A stretch of DNA of 13,945 nucleotides, from NCBI GenBank assembly GCA_964568955.1, contig CAZMSM010000054.1, forward strand, positions 1-13,945, written 5' to 3'. The stretch is from UBA1447 sp964568955. Lineage in GTDB: Bacteria; Bacillota; Clostridia; Oscillospirales; Acutalibacteraceae. Positions 1-5,224 of the stretch are shown piece by piece; the first letter of the stretch is position 1; each line of letters begins with the position of its first letter. The position numbers and the translations under genes are program-made. Under the pieces are notes generated by a model. The model was given only the letters and a program-made list of their open reading frames with translations, made no database searches and was not told the DNA's origin.

Positions 1-446
1 GAAAAATCCAAGTGCATGGCGGTAATTTTTCCGACTTTTTTCAACGCGTCTTCCAAAATCTTTTTTGCCGGCGAGTGCATAAACATGATTGCTTCCATAT
101 AGACAAGTCCACGGCTTTTTGCCAATGATTGGAGCTCGATTAATTGCGCCGGAGTCACGGTGGCCGGTTTTTCACATAGGACGTTTTTGCCGTTTAACAG
201 GAATAGCCTACTTTGATCGAAATGCAGATTATTGGGTGAAGCAATGTAAACGGCATCAATATCCGAGGTTGCCATTTTTTCTAAATCGGTATACACACGC
301 TCAGCTGCGAAACGTGATGCAAAGCTTTCGCCCTTTTGTGCCGAACGCGAATAAACGCTTGCGAGCGCCAACCCTTCGACAAGGTTTGCGCCCGCAATGA
401 ATTCTTCAGTTATCCAACTTGTGCCGATGATGCCGTATTTTATCAA
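1..446 (-). CDS. Gfo/Idh/MocA family NAD(P)-dependent oxidoreductase, N-terminal part (cut by window edge)
   Basis: Only the first 148 codons are in the window; the gene continues past base 1. The visible part is a Rossmann domain: a glycine-rich strand-turn (GIIGTS, residues 5-10), a DIDAVYIASPNNLH segment (62-75) and the family hallmark EKP (92-94) followed by a helix. Family members reduce or oxidise sugars, inositols and related polyols with NAD(P); the substrate here cannot be told, because the specificity-giving C-terminal domain is missing. The start is inferred to be a TTG at 446, since GGAG lies 9 bases ahead of it and the GIIGT strand begins immediately after; no ATG or GTG fits. 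The gene follows the GNAT gene by 41 bases with no terminator, so it is probably the fourth gene of the PNP-mtnA operon. Full family proteins are about 320-350 residues. Confidence 0.85.
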   Translation of the reverse strand, partial: MIKYGIIGTSWITEEFIAGANLVEGLALASVYSRSAQKGESFASRFAAERVYTDLEKMATSDIDAVYIASPNNLHFDQSRLFLLNGKNVLCEKPATVTPAQLIELQSLAKSRGLVYMEAIMFMHSPAKKILEDALKKVGKITAMHLDF

Positions 447-487
447 TCTGTTCAACTCCGTTATCTTGTTCAAGGCGGATGATTGCC

Positions 488-1054
488 TTATATTTGTGTT
501 AAATCTAAACCCATTGCTACAAATCCAAAGATTTTTCTGATTACGGTAAAGCCGTACTTCTCATAAAAATTGATACCCTTTTCATTACCGGCGCCGACAA
601 CCAGCATGATGGCAGAAAGCTCTTTTGCGCGAAGGTGGTTGGTCAAGGTATCCATTAGCACAGTGCCAAAGCCCTTGCGTTGGTATGCCGGTAATATGTC
701 AATATGCAAGTGCGCAGGGTATCTTTTGGCATAAATACGCTGCGGCACCGTTGTAAACCAAGCGGTAATGCCGTTTAGCCGACCGCCTTGCCGCGCCCTA
801 GCGATGTATTCTTTGCAAAAGACTTTGTAATAGCGGTCAAAATTTTCCGCACAGAGGATATAACCTACCGCAGTATCATTGTCATCAGCGAGCACAAAAC
901 AGTTGTGCGGCTCTTTTTCCACATAATAATCGCAAAAACACGCCAACAACCGGGCACGTATTTTGGGTTGATAAGCATCGGCCGGCCCGGTAGCAAGGCA
1001 TACCTCCTGCACAGCCGCTTGGTCTTTGCCCTCATACGGTCTTACAAGTGCCAT
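488..1054 (-). CDS. GNAT-family N-acetyltransferase
   Basis: A 188-residue protein that is a single GNAT domain. The acetyl-CoA pyrophosphate-binding motif A is at about residues 116-131 (LHIDILPAY then QRKGFGT, matching Q/RxxGxG/A), and motif B is the NEKGINFYEKYGF segment at about 157-169, where the tyrosine (Y164 or Y167) would be the usual general acid. The N-terminus (MALVRPYEGKDQ) is typical of the fold. The acceptor (small amine, sugar amine or protein) cannot be told from sequence. The ATG at 1054 overlaps the last 13 bases of mtnA, and a strong site (GGAGGTG) lies 7 bases upstream inside mtnA, so translation is probably coupled. Cotranscription with PNP and mtnA hints at a role near nucleoside or sugar metabolism, but that is inference. 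Confidence 0.88.
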   Translation of the reverse strand: MALVRPYEGKDQAAVQEVCLATGPADAYQPKIRARLLACFCDYYVEKEPHNCFVLADDNDTAVGYILCAENFDRYYKVFCKEYIARARQGGRLNGITAWFTTVPQRIYAKRYPAHLHIDILPAYQRKGFGTVLMDTLTNHLRAKELSAIMLVVGAGNEKGINFYEKYGFTVIRKIFGFVAMGLDLTQI

Positions 1055-2082
1055 GAAAATACACCTCCGGTATTGTAATGCACCCCACGCTCGGTGATAA
1101 TTGCGGTAATAAGCGCGTGGTCCGTAACGTCAAAGGCTGGGTTATATACGCCGACACCTTCCGGTGCCATAGGCTTTTTGTACCACATTTGTGTGACTTC
1201 CGTGCCTGCACGGTGTTCGATTTTGATACTTGCACCGGTTGCGCAGGCTTTATCGAGCGTTGAAGTCGGGGCGGCTACATAAAAGGGAATGCCGTAATGC
1301 TTTGCGAGTATTGCAATGCCCGATGTGCCGATTTTGTTGGCGGTGTCGCCATTTGCGGCAATTCTGTCCGCACCGACGATAACGGCGTTTACCCTGCCTG
1401 TGTGCATAAGCGATGCCGCCATGTTATCACAAAGCACGGTGACATCGATACCTGCTTGATTCAGCTCCCACGCAGTCAGCCTGGCCCCTTGCAGCAAAGG
1501 GCGCGTTTCGTCCGCAAAAACCTTAAAGTTTTTGCCTTGTTCTGTCCCAACATAAATTGGTGCAAGTGCCGTGCCGTATTGAACCGCGGCGAGTCGCCCG
1601 GCGTTACAATGCGTCAATATGCCAAAACCGTCCTCCAACAAAGGGGCGCCGTTTTCACCGATTTTGCGGCAAACGGCAATATCTTCTTGTTTAATCTCCA
1701 GCGCTTTTTCTTGCAACATTTTTTTTATAATAAAAACAGGCACGCCTTTGTTGTCCTTAAGCACCTGCTCCATGCGCTCAAGCGCCCAAACTAAATTAAC
1801 GGCGGTTGGCCTGGATGTCGCAAGGCAGTCTTTTACAGCGCTGAGCAACAGGCTAAACTCGCAAAAATCAGTGGTTTGTATGTTTTGCGCCGCCACGGCA
1901 TAAGCGATAGCCGCGGCAACACCGATAGCGGGCGCACCGCGCACACGAAGGGCGCAAATAGCCTCCCTCGCCTGCTCAACAGTGGTGAGGGTCAAAAAAA
2001 CGGTTTCGTTTGGCAAGAGGGTTTGGTCAATAATGACAAGAGCGTTTTTTTGAACATCATAATCGACGGTTTCAAAGGCCAT
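1042..2082 (-). CDS. mtnA: S-methyl-5-thioribose-1-phosphate isomerase (MtnA family)
   Basis: A 346-residue protein of the eIF2B-like aldose-1-phosphate/ketose-1-phosphate isomerase family. Known MtnA converts 5-methylthioribose 1-phosphate to 5-methylthioribulose 1-phosphate in methionine salvage; some relatives act on 5-deoxyribose 1-phosphate. Family signatures are all present: RVRGAPAIG (residues 46-54), the catalytic cysteine in GILTHCNAG (C159), the substrate loop YVGTEQGK (177-184), and the catalytic aspartate in VGADRIAANGD (D239). Length is normal. The start is the ATG at 2082: AAGGAG lies 8 bases before it and the typical N-terminus follows. A longer in-frame extension to 2280 lies wholly inside the PNP gene and is not credible. 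The start overlaps the PNP stop by 11 bases. No MTR kinase, enolase, dioxygenase or class II aldolase of the salvage routes is adjacent, so which substrate it uses is open. Confidence 0.93.
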   Translation of the reverse strand: MAFETVDYDVQKNALVIIDQTLLPNETVFLTLTTVEQAREAICALRVRGAPAIGVAAAIAYAVAAQNIQTTDFCEFSLLLSAVKDCLATSRPTAVNLVWALERMEQVLKDNKGVPVFIIKKMLQEKALEIKQEDIAVCRKIGENGAPLLEDGFGILTHCNAGRLAAVQYGTALAPIYVGTEQGKNFKVFADETRPLLQGARLTAWELNQAGIDVTVLCDNMAASLMHTGRVNAVIVGADRIAANGDTANKIGTSGIAILAKHYGIPFYVAAPTSTLDKACATGASIKIEHRAGTEVTQMWYKKPMAPEGVGVYNPAFDVTDHALITAIITERGVHYNTGGVFSWHL

Positions 2083-2875
2083 GGACAATCTCCTTAACGA
2101 GTGTTTGCAAGTCGTTTGCTTTTTTATTGCCGATTTCGATAACTTCTTCGCCGCTGAGCGGTTGGTCCAGCACACCGGCGGCCATGTTGGTAATGAGTGA
2201 AATTGCCAAAACAGGCAAGCCGGCGTGTGAGGCGACGATAACCTCCGGCACGGTGGACATCCCCACGGCGTCGGCACCAAGGGTGCGGAAGGCCCTGATT
2301 TCCGCCGGTGTTTCGTAACTCGGGCCGGTACAGCCGATGTAGACGCCCTCCCGCAAGGTCATGCCGCATTTTGCTGCGGCTTTTTTGGCGGCTTCGCGCA
2401 GGGACGGGGTGTAGGTTTTGCTCATGTCGCAAAAGCGCGGGCCAAAATCATCCGCATTTTTGCCAATGAGAGGGTTCGTGCCCATCATATTGATGTGGTC
2501 CGTAATCAGCATAAAATCGCCGACAGAGAAGGCTGTGTTGACACCGCCTGCAGCGTTTGTGACAAGCAAAGTTTTTATCCCCAGTAATTTGAGGACCCTG
2601 ACAGGCAGAGCGATGTCACGCATAGCCCAGCCCTCATAAAAGTGAAAACGGCCTTGCATACAAACGACTTTTTTACCGGAAAGTGTACCAAAGGCGAGGC
2701 GACCCTTGTGCCCCGGTGCGGTTGATTGTGGGAAATCCGGGATTTCCCCATAATTGATGTAAATTGGATTTTCCAGCTTTTCGGCCAGGGAACCGAGCCC
2801 GGAGCCCAGAATAATGCCAACCTCCGGCTCAAAATCAATTTGCTTTTGGATGTGCGCAAGTGCTCTTTCAGGCAT
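2072..2875 (-). CDS. Purine nucleoside phosphorylase, type I (trimeric PNP family)
   Basis: This cytosolic enzyme splits purine nucleosides with phosphate to give a free base and pentose 1-phosphate. The 267-residue protein has the family motifs in order: phosphate-binding GSGLG (24-28), GHKG (55-58), GRFHFYEG (75-82), TNAAGGVN (106-113), GPSYETPAE (184-192), GMSTVPE (205-211) and SLITN (226-230). By alignment with human PNP, Y187-E188 match F200-E201, M206 matches M219 and N230 matches N243. Glu plus Asn at these sites marks 6-oxopurine (inosine/guanosine) specificity; MTA phosphorylases have Ser and Asp there. The start is placed at 2875 because GGAGG sits 8 bases upstream; an ATG five codons earlier (2890) lacks such a site. 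It is the first gene of the operon and overlaps mtnA by 11 bases. Name options are punA or deoD2-like. Confidence 0.92.
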   Translation of the reverse strand: MPERALAHIQKQIDFEPEVGIILGSGLGSLAEKLENPIYINYGEIPDFPQSTAPGHKGRLAFGTLSGKKVVCMQGRFHFYEGWAMRDIALPVRVLKLLGIKTLLVTNAAGGVNTAFSVGDFMLITDHINMMGTNPLIGKNADDFGPRFCDMSKTYTPSLREAAKKAAAKCGMTLREGVYIGCTGPSYETPAEIRAFRTLGADAVGMSTVPEVIVASHAGLPVLAISLITNMAAGVLDQPLSGEEVIEIGNKKANDLQTLVKEIVHGL

Positions 2876-2877
2876 TC

Positions 2878-2888
2878 TGCCCGCCTCC
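2878..2888 (-). promoter_or_regulatory. Ribosome binding site that decides the PNP start
   Basis: On the minus strand the GGAGG core sits 8 bases before the ATG at 2875, and lies inside the five extra codons of the alternative start at 2890. The upstream ATG is preceded only by a weak TAAAGA. This makes 2875 the better start. Confidence 0.65.
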
Positions 2889-2926
2889 ATTCTTTACATA
2901 TATTGTTTAAATTGCTCACCAATAAT

Positions 2927-2954
2927 ATTATATCACCTAAACACAATTATTCAA
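2927..2954 (-). promoter_or_regulatory. Sigma-A-type promoter for the PNP-mtnA operon
   Basis: Read on the minus strand: -35 TTGAAT (2954-2949), 16-base spacer, -10 TATAAT (2932-2927). It lies about 50 bases upstream of the PNP start, leaving a short leader with no room for a riboswitch. It is back to back with the promoter for the plus-strand gene at 3043, with only 12 bases between the two -35 elements. Confidence 0.7.
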
Positions 2955-2966
2955 GCAATATTTTGG

Positions 2967-2995
2967 TTGACACGAAGGCGCAAAAAACATAGAAT
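2967..2995 (+). promoter_or_regulatory. Sigma-A-type promoter for the zinc-ribbon membrane protein gene
   Basis: A perfect -35 TTGACA (2967-2972), 17-base spacer and -10 TAGAAT (2990-2995), about 47 bases ahead of the start codon at 3043. It diverges from the PNP operon promoter. Confidence 0.75.
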
Positions 2996-3042
2996 AACTG
3001 TCAATGGATATAAAAAGAAAACAGTGAAAGGAAATAAAGCGA

Positions 3043-3822
3043 ATGGCTAACTGCCCGAACTGTGGATTTAAACTGAGAATTTGGCATGTCAAAGCCGAAT
3101 GCCCCAAATGCGATGTAAATATACCGAACTTTGACTGGGTAAACCGATTGGAGCAGGATTCGATTGCTGCGGAGGCGGCCTACGCAAAAATGCGGCAAAC
3201 AATAGCGAAGTTGAAATTTGCCTTTGTGGGAAGCCCGCTTCGTATCGCCCGTTTACCTATTTCCGTCTTACCGCTTTTTTCGTTTTTGCTGCCGCTTTTC
3301 AGCGTATCTTTTAACCTTCCCTTTTTTCAAGGGGATAAGACCTATAGCTTGATTGGAATTATTACACACATACCGGATATTCCGCTCGCCGCTATCCCCG
3401 ATTATCTTTCATCCGACATTTTGGGTGGCGCTACACTGCGGCTTTTGGTCGCTGTTGCGCTTATTTTTATCAGCTTAATTTCGCTGGTAACCGTGAGCTT
3501 GGGTTTTTTAATCGCAAATTTTAAACATCTCAACAGCAAAGGACTGTTTTTTACCAATCTTTTTGCCGCAGGGTGTATGTTGGCAAGCGCATTTGCCTTT
3601 GCAAGCTTTTCCACTTTACAGCAAGCAAGCACGGTAAACGCCTTTGCCTTGCAACCGAGTTACGGGCTGTATGTGAGCGCAGGGTTGTTCCTGGCATCCT
3701 CCATTATCAACTTTTTTGTTGCCACCAGCAGGACAGACACGGATAAGTTGAATGAAAAACTCGCATTGGCGGCCGCCGGAAAGAAGAAGGAAAAGAAAGA
3801 AAATAAAGAAAAGAATAAATAG
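3043..3822 (+). CDS. Zinc-ribbon membrane protein of unknown function
   Basis: I do not recognise a named family. The 259-residue product begins with a short zinc ribbon: CPNCG (C4, C7) and CPKC (C20, C23), the classic CxxC-x12-CxxC spacing. A polar, probably helical linker follows (about 33-65), then about four hydrophobic segments (roughly 71-93, 128-158, 168-190 and 207-228). The protein ends in a very lysine-rich tail (KKKEKKENKEKNK). There is no signal peptide; the ribbon is likely cytoplasmic. Such zinc-ribbon plus membrane architectures are common as uncharacterised proteins in Clostridia; they may bind nucleic acid or partner proteins, but no function is assigned here. It is a single-gene unit with its own promoter and a terminator. 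An AAAGGA site lies upstream of the ATG with rather long spacing. Confidence 0.85.
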   Translation: MANCPNCGFKLRIWHVKAECPKCDVNIPNFDWVNRLEQDSIAAEAAYAKMRQTIAKLKFAFVGSPLRIARLPISVLPLFSFLLPLFSVSFNLPFFQGDKTYSLIGIITHIPDIPLAAIPDYLSSDILGGATLRLLVAVALIFISLISLVTVSLGFLIANFKHLNSKGLFFTNLFAAGCMLASAFAFASFSTLQQASTVNAFALQPSYGLYVSAGLFLASSIINFFVATSRTDTDKLNEKLALAAAGKKKEKKENKEKNK

Positions 3823-3856
3823 AAGAAAAACTAAAAAAGAAATACGCATATAAAAA

Positions 3857-3884
3857 ACGGGCGGTGGTAAAACCGTCCGTTTTT
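3857..3884. terminator. Bidirectional intrinsic terminator between the zinc-ribbon gene and the CHR pair
   Basis: A 9-bp stem (ACGGGCGGT, 3857-3865, with ACCGTCCGT, 3872-3880, one G-T wobble) and a 6-base loop. It is followed by TTTT on the plus strand and by a T run on the minus strand (AAAAAA at 3852-3857 on plus). It sits between two convergent genes and can serve both. Confidence 0.85.
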
Positions 3885-3893
3885 GCTGTTTTG

Positions 3894-4472
3894 CTATGTA
3901 AAGGTTATGAGCTTGCCCACAAAATACCAGGCTATCCCCACCGCGCCGGCCCCGGTTATCACAAAAATGGGGTTCGGTTTAATGATACGCAAGAGCGAAA
4001 AACAAGCTAGCAGTAGCAGGATGGATAAAATGTTGATATCCGCAAAGCTTTGCGGCAGGGTGCCGTCAAAAAGCGCTAAGAGCAAAACGGCAAGGCTTGC
4101 GGAGGCAATCATTGCAACGACTGCGGGGCGTAGCCCATCAAGCACACCCTGAACGCCTTTAAAAGCTTTATACTTGGCATAAAAATAGGCCAACATCATA
4201 ACGATTAGAATGGAAGGCAGCACACATCCCACGGTGGAAACAATTGCTCCGGAAAAACCGGCTACTTTCATCCCCACAAAAGTCGCGGCGTTGATGGCTA
4301 TGGGGCCGGGTGTCATTTGAGACATGGTGATCACATCCGCAAACTCGGAGAGTGTCAGCCACTCATTGGCAGTGATTACTTGATGCTGAATTTGCGGCAA
4401 TGCGGCATAACCGCCGCCGATGCTCAGCAGACCTACTTGAAAAAAACTGAGAAAAAGCTGAAGGTATATCAT
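3894..4472 (-). CDS. CHR-family (chromate-type) transporter, short-chain subunit 2
   Basis: A 192-residue hydrophobic protein with about five to six membrane segments. CHR signatures are GGGYAALP (residues 20-27) near the N-terminus and the MTPGPIAIN motif (53-61), followed by a conserved VGxKxAG segment. CHR proteins move chromate, and possibly other oxyanions, across the membrane; in Gram-positives two half-length proteins from adjacent genes form the transporter, usually with opposite membrane topologies. The ATG overlaps the TGA of the upstream subunit (ATGA at 4469-4472), and a G-rich AAAAGGGGGTGGGG stretch serves as its ribosome binding region. That overlap supports co-translation in equal amounts. 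The real substrate in an anaerobe is unknown. The gene ends just before the shared terminator. Confidence 0.88.
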   Translation of the reverse strand: MIYLQLFLSFFQVGLLSIGGGYAALPQIQHQVITANEWLTLSEFADVITMSQMTPGPIAINAATFVGMKVAGFSGAIVSTVGCVLPSILIVMMLAYFYAKYKAFKGVQGVLDGLRPAVVAMIASASLAVLLLALFDGTLPQSFADINILSILLLLACFSLLRIIKPNPIFVITGAGAVGIAWYFVGKLITFT

Positions 4473-5080
4473 TTAACCCCACCCCCTTTTCCAAGTTTTC
4501 CCCTTTTGCCTCTTTTTCGCCGGCTTTTGTATAGGGTAGCCCCCACACCAAGCACGGCACTGAGTGCAAGTACCACCAGAATATGGATATTGAAAAAGTA
4601 GACAGCTATAAAAGCGGCTACCATAATGATGAGTGACAGGGGATTTTTTTCTTTAACAATGCTTCTTGTCATTGTTATGACTACATCAATCAGGACCGCG
4701 GCCACACCAATTCGCATACCAAGCATGGCGGCGTTCACTACAGGGTTATCCCTAAAAGAGGCATACAGCAAAAATAAAGCAGACATGACAAGCAGTGGCG
4801 GCAAAACGGTGCCAAAAACCGTAACCAAAGCGCCTGCCGCACCGGCCATCTTGAAGCCGACGAGAACAGATGCATTGACGGCAATCGGGCCGGGAGCGCT
4901 CTGTGCGATGGCGATAAAATCGAGCATCTCCTTTTCTTCAATCCACTTTAACTTTTCAACATACTTTTTGCGCATTAAAGGCACAATGACATAGCCCCCA
5001 CCGAAGGTGAAGGCGCTGATGGAAAAGGTGGACAAAAATAGCTTTGCATACAAGTTTGACAGCTTTTTGATTGGGATCAC
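4469..5080 (-). CDS. CHR-family (chromate-type) transporter, short-chain subunit 1
   Basis: A 203-residue membrane protein, partner of the next gene. It has FTFGGGYVIVPLM near the N-terminus (about 25-37) and AQSAPGPIAVNAS (59-71), the two CHR hallmarks, then VGFKMAG and several hydrophobic helices. The C-terminus is a basic, glycine-rich tail (from about residue 187, many K, R and G). The start is less certain than the rest: the only in-frame candidate before the conserved region is GTG at 5080, and the best Shine-Dalgarno-like string (AGAGGTG) includes that GTG itself instead of preceding it. A GAGGG lies 12 bases upstream, which is long. The gene is divergent from araB, with its own promoter at 5099-5127. 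Confidence 0.85.
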   Translation of the reverse strand: MIPIKKLSNLYAKLFLSTFSISAFTFGGGYVIVPLMRKKYVEKLKWIEEKEMLDFIAIAQSAPGPIAVNASVLVGFKMAGAAGALVTVFGTVLPPLLVMSALFLLYASFRDNPVVNAAMLGMRIGVAAVLIDVVITMTRSIVKEKNPLSLIIMVAAFIAVYFFNIHILVVLALSAVLGVGATLYKSRRKRGKRGKLGKGGGVK

Positions 5081-5098
5081 CTCTGATTCTTACCCTCT

Positions 5099-5127
5099 AT
5101 TATAAACACAACTTCTAAAAAAAACAA
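5099..5127 (-). promoter_or_regulatory. Promoter for the CHR transporter pair
   Basis: Minus strand: -35 TTGTTT (5127-5122), 17-base spacer, -10 TATAAT (5104-5099). The start codon at 5080 lies only about 18 bases downstream of the -10, so the transcript leader would be very short. Confidence 0.55.
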
Positions 5128-5160
5128 CCGTGGCATCGGATAAATCCAAAAATGAAGTGC

Positions 5161-5189
5161 TTGAATAACGAAGACTTATCAACTATAAT
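5161..5189 (+). promoter_or_regulatory. Promoter for araBAD
   Basis: TTGAAT (5161-5166), 17-base spacer, perfect -10 TATAAT (5184-5189); the araB start is about 36 bases downstream of the -10. The 33 bases between this -35 and that of the divergent CHR promoter show no clear palindrome. I see neither a full AraR-type operator nor a clean catabolite-response site; an ACAAAT half-site-like string around 5199 is too weak to call. With such a strong promoter, control by a repressor would be expected, but the regulator is not in the window. Confidence 0.7.
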
Positions 5190-5224
5190 TAGACCAAACA
5201 AATATGTATGCAGAGGTGTTAATA

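Noticed and set aside
89..400. Plus-strand ORF opposite the oxidoreductase gene.
   Set aside because: The minus strand encodes a clear Rossmann domain with the EKP motif; the plus frame is a shadow.
1297..1794. 165-codon plus-strand ORF inside mtnA.
   Set aside because: Antisense to conserved MtnA motifs; the cysteine-rich product has no recognisable domain and no ribosome binding site of note.
2083..2280. A 66-codon N-terminal extension of MtnA.
   Set aside because: It lies entirely within the PNP gene in another frame, its sequence does not resemble MtnA, and a good AAGGAG site precedes the ATG at 2082.
5105..5150. Possible minus-strand terminator (CCG/CGG stem before eight T) upstream of the CHR promoter.
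   Set aside because: The stem is only 3 bp and no minus-strand transcript would need ending there.
5161..5215. AraR operator or catabolite-response site in the araB promoter.
   Set aside because: Only a half-site-like ACAAAT is present; the TTGAATAACG string has wrong spacing for a cre site.
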